Part shown: positions 20,301 to 32,953 of the stretch, piece after piece
How the letters are laid out: each line of letters begins with the position of its first letter
How positions within the stretch are numbered: position 1 is the stretch's first letter
NCBI RefSeq assembly: GCF_036324505.1
Contig: NC_086370.1
Coordinates: forward strand, 15,898,600-15,962,599
DNA from: Eleginops maclovinus
Lineage: Eukaryota; Chordata; Actinopteri; Perciformes; Eleginopidae
DNA: 64,000 nucleotides
Reading direction: 5' to 3'
Made by a program: the position numbers and the translations under genes
The notes under the pieces: generated by a model
Told to the model about the DNA's origin: nothing
The model's database searches: none
Seen by the model: only the letters and a program-made list of their open reading frames with translations

Positions 20301-21194
20301 ATTTAGCGACTCTCCAACAGCAGGGGGCATTGCTGGCTTCCTTTCCAGTGATGTGTCTTCAAGCCAGAGTCTTTTCCCCACATCTCAGCTCCCCACCCAG
20401 ACACCCTCTGAACTGAAAACTGACTCCACAGACAAACAATCCTCCACCATCCATTCCCTTTTTAAAAAGGCAGCTGAGAAACAAAGACTGAAGGTTACAG
20501 AAGATGTAGACGAGGATAAAGGCTCCACAGGGATTCTCCATATTCCTCCTCAAACAAAACCACTGCTGCTGATAGTCAGTTACAGGCTGATACCAATGTC
20601 CCTGTTCCTTCTGTGTTTGCTCACCCTAAAAATGATTCAGCCAACCCCAATTCTGGAATTTCCTCTTTCTTCCACAAGAAGAGCCTTGAAAGGGTCTCAG
20701 CCTTAACTTTTAACAAGCCTGAAACAGGACATGAGCCTGGACCTGACACTAAAAATGCCTCAGAAGACACTGTTGCTGCTGTGTTAGACCTCGAGGCAAA
20801 ACATACCTCCTCTCTGCAGTCACCATGTGAAGAGTTGAAGAATGAAACTGAGTTTGATCCAGAGGCTAATCCTCATTTCAGCGTGGCAAAAGAGGACTTG
20901 ATAAACTGTGAGCGCTGTGGCCAGGAAGTGTCTGTCTGGGAAATGCCTGAACACAACGACTATCACTTCGCCCTGGACCTCCAGAAGTCACTCTCTCCAT
21001 CCACGTATTCAGCGCCAAGCTCTTCCTCTTCATCCACTGTTTCCCCTTCCTCCAATGCCTCCTTGACTCCTCACAGAGCCCAGTCCACACGTGGCAAGAC
21101 AAAAACCAGAGGCCAGTCAGGACCACAACCGAAACGGAATCGCTCTCAAGGTGGAAGGGCGGGCACTCTGGATTCTTTTTTCAAGAAGAGCTAA
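17355..21194 (+). CDS. polh: DNA polymerase eta (translesion Y-family polymerase), frame break in last exon
   Basis: Ten coding exons: 17355-17491, 17970-18104, 18240-18472, 18601-18779, 18885-18988, 19093-19212, 19445-19568, 19786-19851, 19990-20162, 20262-21194. It copies past UV cyclobutane dimers in the nucleus. The catalytic core is clear: D13 in VALVDMDCFYVQVEQ and D115-E116 in ERASIDEAYMDL, at the same numbers as human. Later come SAGISHNKVLSKLACGLNKP and the little-finger region. The C-terminus has PIP-like IHSLFKK and SSFFHKK, a UBZ zinc finger (CERCGQE...HNDYH) and a terminal PCNA box (TLDSFFKK). The exon sum is 2204 nt, not a multiple of three. Near 20530-20532 (a GGG run) the frame shifts: upstream sense continues in one frame, UBZ in the other. 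One extra base would give about 734 aa (human about 713). Read literally, it stops at about 571 aa without UBZ or terminal PIP. AATAAA at 21363-21368. Confidence 0.95.
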
Positions 21195-23688
21195 GGATGT
21201 GCTGTGGGGTGGCATTTTTAAAGTGAATAAACAGTTAAATGTGCCTAAAAAAATCGAAAGCCATTTTATAAAAAGGACACCTGTTTGAAGATGTGCCTTA
21301 TATTGTAAGAATGTATAAATTACAGGAAGTGTTTATTCATGCACATGCATTTTACAATTTTAAATAAAGGAAAATTAATAGATAAGGATTACCTTTTTAA
21401 TCCAGCCTATTAAAGTCTTTTTTTTTAACATGATGTAGTCGTGTACCTTGTGTTGTAGTATTCTGATGTGCCAGCAGATGCCACTAATCAGTTAGATATA
21501 GAGCAGGACTCCTCAAAAAACATCAATATTGAGTTTTCTTGTGAGCTCAAGGGATACAGGAAATGTTTGTTTGAGATGTAGATATTGTTTAATTATATAT
21601 TTGAAATACATGATTGCCAGTAGCATGAGTCCAATTGCACCATTATGCTCAGTCATCCCATTTTGTTTACACTTTCCTCCAACGGGTAACTCTTTAGTTC
21701 TGAAAACACAGCTGAATGAGGGAATTTACTCTTGCGTGTAACACATTAAGAGCAGTGCCAGTTAAATGAAATAAGCTTTAAAACCCCGTTGGATGTAGTC
21801 ATGACCTTGTCACAGGCCAGTAGATTAAATGCTGGGTGTATGATGACATGGTTGAAAACACTGAGCAAGTTAGTTTACTAAAAACATAACCCAACAAAAC
21901 ACCTGGTATAGACAGTACAACTTTTATTCATGTACATCATGAACACAAACTGGATCTGTACATAAATATTGCATTTCACCCAAATAAAAATGAACCTTTA
22001 TTTTGAGTTAAAGGAAGGCTCTAAAAGTAGTTTCGGAAAAGTGTGTTTGTGACCAAAAGAAGGCTGTGAAAACAGTGGAAAACGTGATTGAATATATATT
22101 GTAAAATCTGGAACTACTAGAAATCTATAAAATACTCACTTATATATAAACAAACTAACACCTGATAGCCCTCATAAAAGCTATAAATATTTTGGTGGAA
22201 ATGCGTTGTAAGTTCTCTGAGTGCACACAAATGATGCGTAACAAGAATGCGTGTGCAACAAAACAGCACACATTTCCGTCACGCCTCTTATCATTGCCGT
22301 CAATGGGACAGAATGTACTGCTACCGTCAAAACAACATGCTATAATAAGACATCAAGAAGCCAACAGCAGCCTTCAACAAAGGGTAGCAATTAGCATTCA
22401 TTTTAAATCTTCTAAACATCGAAAGCTGTTCTGAGGAATCTAGCACCAACTTAATAAGACTGGTTTACTAAGTTGTAAAGCTTTGGGGTGTAATGGTAGA
22501 CTACTAAAACAGTAGGTCCATTAGGCACTGTGTTACACCCCAAAGTGAGTGACATCAGTAACTGAAGTGAAGAGACGACATCAAGCACTTCGAACAGAAA
22601 TGCTTTAAAACAAAGCTACATCCGTAGGCAGCTTTACATCATATCAAATCCATAACCAATCATCTCTTTGGAAAAAAAACACCCCGTTATTCATTTTCCT
22701 TCTCACCAAGTCAGCAACAGAAAGCTTTTCGGGTTTCGATCTGTGAGTGGAATGCTGTCTCATACCTTACCTAAACTAACCTGAGTAACTAAAGCACTTA
22801 AAGACAGGCAGCAAGAGTCGACTCACTGCCCTATCCTGAGGCATAATTTGTGATAGAGAAAATACACAACTATCTGAACATATGTGACAAAACCAGTTGC
22901 AAAGTGAGAGCCAATGTGAATGATCTTGGCAGGCTGACACAGGAACGGTCAGGTTCTTACTCCGCACGCCTCAAATGCGCTTCTGTAGCTACATGAACTT
23001 CTCTTTAGTCAGCACTAGTGTAGCTTGTAGCAAAATGGTTTAGCTTATATAAAACTGACCAGCTGTGTCAGAAATTATTTGTTTTATCTGCTTTAATCCA
23101 AAATAAATAAACAGCGGTTACTAAGAACTCTTTATCAATCAGGCACTGTGTGGGGTGATGAAACAGGAAACACAATAATGCCCATCTCATACTGGCAACT
23201 GTTTGTAAACAATTATCTGCCAAAGGTATATAACGACGCTGGCATTTATGTTTCAGTGCAAGTGTGTGAGGATCTTTTTAAAAATATGTGAGAGGAGTGC
23301 ATTGTAAACAGCACTTTTGTGTGAAAGCACATTCCTAGCTGCCACTTGCAACTATGTGTTCTTTTAGACTCAATATCATGTTGGTAGATGTTGTGGACGT
23401 GTGACAGAGGTGGCTGAGGGGGCCACCTCTTATCAGTGCCAAGAAAACCAACTCTTAAAAATGTTACACCAAAACGTGGACTAAAAAGATAAAAAAGGCT
23501 GAAGGCGGAGGGTGACAGCAAGGCTTTGGGACAGGGTGATAAAACAATGACTCCTGAGACAGTGATGGATTTGCAGAGAACAGGACAGAGTGGTCTTTGG
23601 GGAAAGCAGGCAGTCATTTATAAAGCACCTTGTCTTCGGGTGGGACGGTGTTTTCTGTTGTTTTTTTCGGAGTAACATTAAGCCTCAT
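21195..23688 (-). other. polh 3' end and long gtpbp2 3' UTR (tail-to-tail interval)
   Basis: polh polyadenylation signals lie at about 21226-21231 and 21363-21368 (+). On the minus strand the first good AATAAA for gtpbp2 is at about 21922-21927, which would give gtpbp2 a 3' UTR near 1.75 kb. No coding exon seen. A strong hairpin at 22481-22545 falls in this UTR. Confidence 0.5.
22481..22545. other. 65-nt hairpin in the presumed gtpbp2 3' UTR
   Basis: The arms CTTTGGGGTGTAA (22481-22493) and TTACACCCCAAAG (22533-22545) are perfect 13-bp inverted repeats. A shorter inner stem (TAATGG with CCATTA, CTACT with AGTAG) lies around an AAAAC loop. It can fold on either strand. It could be an RNA structural element, a small palindromic repeat or chance. 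Confidence 0.6.
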
Positions 23689-26600
23689 TCAAGGTTTCAA
23701 GGTTTCATCGTCTTCGCTCGAGGATAGCCGGTACTGGGCGATGGGCTGCAGCTTGGTGACGTGGCCGATTCCCTTGGTCACGCCCTCTCTGAAGAGCAGC
23801 TTAGCTCCTACCTTCAGGTACTCTGGGTGCTTGATGAACTTGAAGACGACAACTGCTTTCTCCCCTGTCCTCAGCTCCTCCTGTGGTAAAGTAAAGAGAA
23901 GACAAGAGGAAGAAACAAAACAGCATTAAGAAACTGAATTGTCGCACATAATCTGCAAGCAGAATTTTTAATTAGAGGACAACTTTCAGACAGTTGTAGC
24001 TCTGAGGATGATCTGACCTTTCCGCAGACAGCTTCCACAGTTGCAGTCTGTCTCACATTCCCGATGTGCACAGTAACCTGGAAACCCTTGTGAAAGGTCT
24101 TGGCATGGAAGAGCAGCACAATCTCAGCCTCAAACATCCAGCAGATGGTAGGATCCATCTCCGGACTCACCATCACCATGCCCTGGTAGTAAGAAACACA
24201 TACACACAGATTACAATTCAGGTCTTACGTGGAAGGAAAACAAAGTGTATGTAAGGCACCGGAACCCACACTGATCTCCTAGGATGGCTTTGATGCATGG
24301 TCTAAATTCCACTGTGTGTGCAGGGCTTTATACATGTGTGAACATTGCTTTTAATTAATTAATTAAATCCATCTAGCTCAAATTTGTCTGGTGAAAATCC
24401 GAGGAAACAATCTAAATATTCAGACGCTCAAACGAAAGAATAGGAAAAAACAAGGCCAAGTCAAATGTTCTGACCTTGCGTAGTAGTGAGCGTTCGAAGT
24501 TGCCCAGGGCGAGGGTGGCAGCCTGGCCGGCCCGGAGGACCCTGCACGCTGAGCGGTTCCTCTGGATGCTCTCAATGGTTAACTTGTGGAACTGGCCTAA
24601 GTCGGTGGGCCCTACCACAAGATCATCTCCCTCACGACAAATACCACTGCACAACCAGAGAGGACAGTGGGTCAGAGAGAGTCCATGCTCAACAAAGAAC
24701 AGTGTTGTACAGATTTCTACACACTCACCTGGACAGAGTGCCTCCCACCACGGTCCCCACCTCTGGCACTGTGTAGATCTCATCCACCTGTAATAATTCG
24801 CACTGGTGTCAGTCAAACCATGTGTACTGTGTATGCATTTACACGTGAATAAGAGTGTCTACGGACCAGCTGATCACTTCCATGCACTAATAAACTTCAA
24901 CACGGCCATACCTGAAACTCAGTTAGCTGTTGCATAAGCTCCTCCTGCTCCTTACTGTTGCTGAGAGGAGGGATGATGTTTAGAAAGACCTTGATCAAGT
25001 CTAGACTCTCTCCAGTCACACAGGACAGGGTGAAGATGGGTGTGATGCTGCCAGAGAGTAAAAGCAAAGGGATCAGTACACATACTTTGTTTTCAAGAGG
25101 GCTGGACTAGTAAAACTACTGCATAATAACCTATAAATAATAACACCTTTAACAGTTTTCCTTTCTTTTTAGTGTTAAAGTATTAGTATTTTCTGAAAAC
25201 ACGTGTCCACTTTTCTTATATTTGACAAATACCTACTCCAAAGGTGGCTCTTGTATGAACCGTAGCCTAACCATGTCCGCACGTATCATTTTTAATAGGG
25301 TATTGAACATATGGCATGCAACTCCTTTTAGAACAGAGCGACCCCAAGTGGGAAAACTGGAATCAATTACATCTCTGCAATTTAACTCTTAGGAAAGTCA
25401 CCCAATGGGCCGGATCAGACCCTATAGCGGGCTGTGCCCTTGGCGGAATGTTTTCCACCCTTGATCTAGACTAAAGATAACATACAATGATAGATGACAA
25501 AGATATTCTTACAGCCCTATTTGCAAGGATGTCTTTGAACTTTTATACAAGTTCTGAATTATAAAGGGGGCACACAAAACAGTTCAGTGAAACATTCAGC
25601 TATGTTTATGTCATTTTTTCATACTTGGGTGATTGTGCGAACTGCTGGGCTGCTGTGACGGCATCGTCCGTGCTGCTCACAACCATGGGCACCTTGTTAC
25701 AGCCCGGCTGCTTCAGGACGCGCTCCAACTGCCGCACAGTGCGCTCCACGGTGGCTCGCGTACAGAGGTCCACTTTACTGATGACGATGAAGATGGGCAC
25801 CTTCAGGGCCATGGCAATCCCAAGATGCTCCCGTGTTGTGCCAGCTGGAAAAGAGAAAGGAGAGGAAGTAGGGATTTCGTTAGGTCTAGGGTTTCTTAAA
25901 TGAATCCACTTTACATATTTAAGCATGGTTTTACAGAGCACAAATGGAGTATTGATTTCTATTGTACATGACGTTCATACACAGATACATTTGCAATAAA
26001 TGGACAGGAAGGGATCGAGTGTCTTTAGCAAACATCCCATTGGACACAGGGAAATCCACATCCTTGAAGGACAGGACTGTTGACACTGCTTATCTGCTGT
26101 CTCTTAATTTGAGTCCGAGGGACAAAAGAGCATGTACAAAAACTGATAAGACCAGATTGAATTTACCATGACGTATGATAGTAGCCATCAGAGGTGGAAG
26201 ATAGGATATCAATACAGGAATATTCAACCTTATAGTTTCGGTTTTAAACACAGACTTCTCACCGGGAATGTCCTGGAGGCATGTGTGGAGGATCGTGTTT
26301 CTTTGTAGATTATGATGCGTGAGAGAAAGTGATATTGGTACAGTGTGTATGTTTATGGAGATTGGGTCTCAGTTCAAATATAGCTCTCAAACCAACCTAC
26401 ATCCCAAAGGAGTTCAAGGGGACTGGCCCATACAGGTCGACAGAGACTTAAGTACCCTTTCCCCCTCATCAGCTGAACAGCGAGTTGTTTTGCTGCATGT
26501 GTAGCCCTATGCGTTACACATATTCATTTCCCAGTTTGATCATTCAAGCTGTTGCTCTAGGGTTGCAGACACTGTGTCCCCTTTCTGTCTGTTATGTAGC

Positions 26601-29600
26601 TAAGGAAGTCCTCATTCTTAACCCCATTTCCCCTAACCTGGTTCACTTTAGAACATATACCCACACAAACACAGCAAACTCTACAGGTTATCCTACTACT
26701 ACTACGACTACCGGTTGTGCTGAGAAACATGTGTTTTCACCAAGGCTTAATCTACATGTCTCTTTGCCAATTTCAAAAGAAGCAAACAGAAATAACGTAT
26801 ATTTACTTAATATTCCATTCATTGCACTATTATGTATGTAATATCCTGCTTTATATTTGGTTAATTTCAATTTCAGTTGACTTGTCTGACAGTTTATGGA
26901 TTATTTACCTTCATAGTCAACTGATTATATATCTTTTCTCTAATGCCAGTTTATTTTTTATTTCTTCTTTGAGATGTCTACATTGTTTATTCCTTCTTTT
27001 TATTTCTAATTCTTTTCTATGCCTTGTATTGTATTATGCTGCTGCAACAACAACATTTCCAAGTTTGGGATTAATAAAGTCATTCTTATAAGTGTTCCTC
27101 ATCACCTCGTGTTATTTAAGGTTGTTGCTTGCAATGTGTTGTTATCTGGGAACACATGCCGATCATTCCAAAGCCACTCCCTCATGAAAGAGATTACGCA
27201 CAGACGGCTTTACGTCAGGATGGCCGAGCGGTCTAAGGCGCTGCGTTCAGGTCGCAGTCTCCTCTGGAGGCGTGGGTTCGAATCCCACTTCTGACAGGAT
27301 TGCTTTTGTTTCTTCCGATCTTACAAAACCTATCAATTAGTGCATTCTAATATTCTAATGTGTCTTTATACGCAAAGCAAGAGCAGCATAGCCTGTCCCA
27401 CAAGTTTGAACTGCTCAGGTTTCAAAATTCCTTTCTGTATCTTAGTGGTAACTGCTTCCTGCACTCAGCTGCTGTTATCATAAAAGGTCTGGATTGTTGA
27501 GAGCATATGACGAATACAGAATTCATAGTCCATATTAGTTTTCCAATAATAAATCAACGTGACAATGAATACCCACTTAAGATGGCGCAACGCAAAGGTC
27601 GTCTGATTAACTTCTATGGGATAAGAATGAAATGTTTTACAAGAAATGCATCGGTTAAAAGTTGGTTGAAAGTGTTAGATTTTCAGCTTTATGCAGAAAG
27701 GGAGACACACAGAGTGACTTCCAGCAGGTCAGAGGATTTGATATTTGAGCAGGACAGCAGGGCAGAGTGGCAGTGGAAGAACGGTGGTTGGTTACATAAG
27801 ATCAGATATCACATGTAAAGTCACAGCTGGCCAAGTCCACTAAAAGTGTACACAAACATAGGCTCTCCGTCAGACTGGCCCTGCAAGTGTCTATTACAGG
27901 CCTCTCTCCCTGTGACGGATCAACTTTCAACTTGTCTTTTTTAAATAGTCACTAGATAAAGGGCTCACAAAAAAGACACCACAACACTTTAAATTCAACA
28001 AACAATTATTAAACCTAAATGAACCAATGAATGCTCACCAATGCCGGTATTTGCGCTGACGACCAGCATAGCAAAATCAGGACAGTAGCTGGTGAGGCCG
28101 AAGATGGTGGTCTTTAGGTATTTATGGTGACCAGCCAGATCTATGAACGTGAGCATTTTAGAGGCACTCTCACAAATCTCCTCTGCTGTCCGAGACTCGC
28201 TGTAATTCACAACCTGGGAGAAGAAGCACATATGTATTGAGTGTCATCATCTAAATGACTTACCATATTCCTCGGTATTCATTTGAAATATAGCTCAGAC
28301 TAGATATCAGTCACTAACGTTACATGCAGATGCTTGCCATTAACAATACATTGCATTACACTTTCTATATGAACTTGTCTGAACTACTTAATGAAACCCT
28401 GTGATAACTTGTGCTGCTATTTATAAAAAAAATATCAAATATACTCCTGTGAGTATTAATATTAGTTATTCTCTGCCTTTGGATCTTTTCTCACCTCCCC
28501 TTTACTATTGAAGCCAAGGATCTCAAAGCTGATGCTGGAAGTGCGTCCAGTCTGGATCTCATGTAGATGTCTGAAGAGGTTGAGTCTCGCTCTCCCCCGT
28601 CCATTGTCCAGCTCACCCTGTGTCAGGACACCTAACAGAGTGGACTTGCCTGAGTCCACATTACCTATTACCGCTACTCGCAAGTCCAAGAACTGCAGGA
28701 TAAACAGAGTAAAGCAGAGTTAACTTTTGAATTGTGAACGAATCAACAGCATGTTTTCACAGTGGCCTTACTAACCTGCTGGTCATCTGGCACCTTGCGG
28801 ATGAGAACTTCAGCAATTTTACGAGGCACATCCGAGTCAAAGTCCACCTCTCTTTCTCTGAGAACAGTGATGTCAGCTCCAACCCTGTTAGAAAACAAAA
28901 CAAAAATACATAAATAAAATGTGTAATTACAATTAATTAGGTGTTTGTTATAGCATTCATTTATTTGGGCCAAATTGGCCAATGGGCGACAATACACTAA
29001 GCTTCTAATAAAATGTGAATTTGGTAACTTGACTTACTTCTCTGCCAGCTCATGGAGCGTCTTTAGAGATGTCCTCAAATCTTCCTCTGATAGTCCCGCC
29101 AACATGCCGTTATCCTCTACACCTATTTGATAGACAGCTTCCCCTCGACCCTCCTGCAGTCGCCATTTCATTTGTGTCGCCAGGTGCTCAAAGCGGTATT
29201 GTGTGGGGTTTATTAGCTTGAGCTAGAAAAAAGAAAAGACAATGGAAATTTCTGCTGAACTTAAACCTGGATGATAGACATTTAAAAGGGCCTAAGCAGT
29301 GGTTAGATGCTTGTAGTTCAAATAACTAGAACAGTTACTGTAGGGCTGGGGATATTCAAATCTGATATACAATATTGCATGTTGATGTAGCAGAAAAGGC
29401 AGCTGTCCAGATACTAAAAATGCTCTAGCTTATCCATTGTGGTGTTCAGTTTTCAAGGTAGACTGTGCAAGATTGCACTTATTCTGACATATTTTTACTC
29501 CGAAGAAAACCAAAATATATTTTGAATAACAAAGCATAATCTGGATTGACAAATCATTTGCTTACCTTGTACTCTATATTTCCCTCTTCGGCCTGATAGA

Positions 29601-30896
29601 CAAGGAGAGAGAAAAAGAGACAGAACAGGAACAAAAGCTGTCAGACAGAAGAGAACTGAAACACAGGCTATTGATTTGTTAAACACACAAAGAAAAGCAA
29701 TCTGACTGAATGAGCGGTCAGTGCACTTCTGTGAATAGATTGTTATCGTGAACTATACAAACTGCTTAGCTAGCCTTAATACATAAAAACTTAATGTGTA
29801 ATTAGACAAAGCACACGCATATCTAAATGTCTATATTTTAAGTTAGCTAGTATGTCAAATGTATACTGCAAATTGTGAATGCAGTACAGTGGAGCAGGTA
29901 ACAATGGTTTTCAGATGTGAGAACTGAGGCCATGGGGTATGTCCAGACATATCCCATAACACATACAGACAAGACCATAGAGCCTTCAAAATACTTACAT
30001 TAAGAGAAAAGATGCCCTAGATAGTCTATATTATTAAAATATATACATAAAGCTATCTATAAACTGCTTTAATTTGGCTTTGGGTTAATTTAGTTTTGAG
30101 GTCAACAGAACTATTTTAACAGAACTAACAGTTTTCATGTTTTTGAGAGATTCAACGTCAAGTAACTGTTATGTAATTTTAGGTAATTAACGTTATAAAC
30201 AAGTAATCAGTGTGTACACAGGACTGAGTAAATGCCAGGGACAGTAATAGTAACATTAGCTAGCTTTGGCTCCACAGAATACACACCGCCCCCTGTTTAC
30301 AAACACAGCTGTTCCGCCTCTGCTAGCTAGCTAGCATAATGCTAGCCCTCAAGCCGCTGTTCATTGAAAACATTGTTCTATTTACTGTAGAACTACTAGG
30401 AATGTTTGCAATGTTACGAGAATTGTTACACCACGTTGCTAATGTAAGCCGAAAGTATGCATCCAATTCATTTTCCTTTCAATTACCGACAAGCTACGTG
30501 TCACTGTGTTGACTTTTCCAATACAAGGCAAGGAAGTATATCCGACCCAGCACACAGGGGATGTATTGGAATATTTTTGAATTAGGGTTTGAATGCGATA
30601 ACATGGACACAAGTACGTTCATTTTTAGCATACTTTGGTTCGTAAAGTATAATAGCTTCAGCTAGCCGTGAGGCTAGTTGTGGGCTTAATTGCAGGCTTA
30701 CCTCCGGAGGTAGATATGGTGGGTTATTGCTTGGTTTGAAGTTGCGAGCGAATCGGGATTTGGACTTCTTGTGGTTCTTTAAATATGACTTTTTGAGGGC
30801 TACCCCATAGCTGTTTCCCGGCATAACGTTGGATGCAACCTCTTGAGCTCCAGAGTCATTTCCTGAGCCAAATAACTCCGATACCCGCGCATCCAT
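23689..30896 (-). CDS. gtpbp2: GTP-binding protein 2 (GTPBP1/2 translational GTPase)
   Basis: Twelve coding exons (minus): 30702-30896, 29566-29592, 29038-29222, 28776-28884, 28495-28692, 28039-28213, 25625-25844, 24912-25047, 24729-24787, 24475-24646, 24018-24182, 23689-23880. The total of 1833 nt gives 610 aa (human about 602), all phases consistent. The start [10 protein letters not shown] matches the conserved vertebrate N-terminus. GTPase motifs: G1 [10 protein letters not shown]3 [11 protein letters not shown]4 SKVDL. EF-Tu-like domain II/III segments follow ([67 protein letters not shown]). The protein ends [11 protein letters not shown]. The family assists rescue of stalled ribosomes together with pelota; that role is from family knowledge. 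A 27-bp microexon encodes AEEGNIEYK. The largest intron (25845-28038) holds an antisense tRNA-Leu gene and a retroelement tail. Tail to tail with polh, as in other vertebrates. Confidence 0.97.
26940..27092 (+). repeat. Probable LINE 3' tail in a gtpbp2 intron
   Basis: A T-rich run ends TGCTGCTGCAACAACAACAT then TTCCAAGTTTGGGATTAATA and AAGTCATTCTTATA. This form (aacaacaatttcc...gggattaataaagtattct) is the usual 3' end of teleost CR1/Rex-like non-LTR elements. No reverse-transcriptase coding is left. It ends about 120 bp before the tRNA gene. Confidence 0.5.
27214..27296 (+). tRNA. tRNA-Leu (anticodon CAG)
   Basis: A full cloverleaf can be drawn by eye. The acceptor stem GTCAGGA pairs with TTCTGAC. 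The D arm is GCCGAGCGGTCTAAGGC. The anticodon stem CTGCG/CGCAG carries loop TTCAGGT with anticodon CAG at 27248-27250. The long variable arm (CTCC/GGAG) is typical of class II tRNA-Leu, and the T arm is GTGGG-TTCGAAT-CCCAC. Discriminator base A at 27296; CCA is not encoded, as expected in eukaryotes. Internal A box (TGGCCGAGCGG) and B box (GGTTCGAAT) are intact, and TTTT at 27304-27307 can end RNA polymerase III transcription. It lies antisense within the largest gtpbp2 intron. Probably functional. Confidence 0.97.
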
Positions 30897-31260
30897 CAGC
30901 TACTTTATGGGACTTGTAAGCTTACCACTACCTGGTTGAAATGCTGCTATATCATTCAAATAAACCTCAGCCCAGGCGTGCAGGTGATGGTTTTTGGCAC
31001 GAGTTATTCTGCTAGTGGTAGTTTACAACCCCCACAAATAAAAACAAAGGACCGACCGACCACCCGCAAACTCTTTAAACCGAACAATAACAGCACCGTC
31101 CGAGACCCACTCTCTGAGCTTACAGTGTGCTTACGTCATAGCTCTAAATGTCAATGCGGTGCGCTTGATTCCTTTAACTAGTTAGAGCAAATGGGCGGTT
31201 GAATTTGTTTTCCGAATTCTATACTGTTTGTAGGTTTAAACCCCGCCAGCCTGGCTACGC
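30897..31260 (-). promoter_or_regulatory. gtpbp2 5' UTR and proximal promoter
   Basis: Upstream of the gtpbp2 start codon (30896) a CRE/ATF-like TTACGTCAT lies at 31131-31139 and a GC box GGGCGG at 31193-31198. No TATA box is clear. This suggests a broad promoter possibly responsive to CREB/ATF factors; inference only. Confidence 0.4.
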
Positions 31261-32953
31261 AGGTTCTCACAGCGTCCAACCATAGCTGAACATCGTTTTA
31301 CAGAGGTTTGCATCAGACTAAATACTTTATCACTTGTTTACGAAGACTGACTTTAGAAAGGTCACTTCCAAAAGCTGATGACACAAGATAAAAAATATGT
31401 CATCAACATAACAATATCACAATATTTGACCCATAGGTAACATTTTGAGGCTTTTCTTCTTGACTTGTAAACCTACATATTCATAACATTGCGGAAATAT
31501 AATATTCGCACTAGTAACACAGAAAAGGTTCGATACAAAACGAGCTGGGGTTATTTTCTCATAAAGAGTATGTTTCATTAACTCACTCAAACATACCTGT
31601 TTACAGCATCATCAGTGTGATGTAGATGACATTATTTTACTTTCTGTTTTATAATACACCCAGGACAAAGGCTTAGTCCCAACCATAGGCATTTGTTTGG
31701 TTTATCCATTAATGTTGTACATATTAAGAGGTATAATCTTGCCTATCCAACAACAATACAACATACATTTCAGTAGAAGGAGGCTCCATATTGTTTTGAA
31801 AGTGAATGGAAGTAACACATGATGACATTAATATTACAATACTTATCAAACAAAGATTACATCAACACTTTCCCAGATCCCAAAACAAGCAACAAACTTG
31901 AGGTGGTGTCTTTTTCCAAGGTTTCTCTGAGGAGAGTCCCACAGTCTGACACTTTGAAAACACCCACAGTATTGCAACAATAACACTGGTTTCGCCAGAC
32001 TGTCATTGTTTTGCCTTCATGACTTAAAGAAAAATAATAACACATTATTGAGTGGTTACATTTTTTAGGCCAAGAGCACCATCATGTGTTTGGTGGGAAT
32101 ATATGATCCCTATATTTCTCAAAAATCTGTGGACATCTGACTCCTCTTGAGTGGACAGAAAGGGTGCAATAACAAAAATAAGTACATTAGAGGGAGTTCA
32201 GAATGTGGATATCACTCCTTAAGTAGTTTTAACTATTTAAACATTTTCTGAATGTGTAGACCTTTTTGAAATGTATCTTAGACTGGATTTGGTTACATTT
32301 GTTTAACACATTTGTTTTGCAAATGAATAGTCTAGGATTTCTTCAAAAGTTGTTTCCAGAAAGCTTTGCCAGGGGTTTTGAAATGACACAAAGTTAGTGT
32401 TGAATTCCACAACATTATCACATCCTGTGCAGTTATTTTTTAAATATTTATTCATATGCATTTTTACAATTTAGTTTTACTTGTGTATTTGATCTCGAGC
32501 TTTTAGAATTGCATCTAAGAAGAAGTTAGTTAGACAGAAAAGTAAATAACTTAGTTCTACATTTTCTAAAATAATTGAAGATAAGTTGCACTCCAACTCA
32601 GGAGGATCTTTAGATTTTTCTTCCAGCAACAAAAAAATCCCTTATACTGTAAAAAGAACATCATGCATTTTTTAACACATGGACTTATGCACAAAGCTCA
32701 AGACAAACCGTTCAAAAAAACCAAAATCAAAGAAAAGTCAGCCAACTCCCCTGTGGGAAATGAATACTTTCACAGTGTCGCATTTCTGAAATCGTATGCT
32801 GATTGGTCAGCCAGCCACTGTGTCAGGGCTCAGCCCATTTAGTCCTGACTGAGAGAACTGTTATGGAAATTTTCCAGCCTCCAGTTTCTTCAAACGTCCA
32901 CATTCACACTCATACACAAACAGCCATCTCTTGGTTCAGCTCTTTCTGTCAGC
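31261..32953. other. Intergenic region between gtpbp2 and otor, with otor proximal promoter
   Basis: The two genes are divergent. No exon recognised. Near otor, an inverted CCAAT box (GATTGGTCAG, 32801-32810) lies about 150 bp upstream of its ATG. The rest is AT-rich with no visible repeats. Confidence 0.4.

Noticed and set aside
20506..20585. 80-nt intron in the last polh exon
   Set aside because: It would restore the frame with GT..AG ends, but lacks a good donor context and polypyrimidine tract and would discard natural-looking coding sequence; a lost base in the GGG run is simpler.
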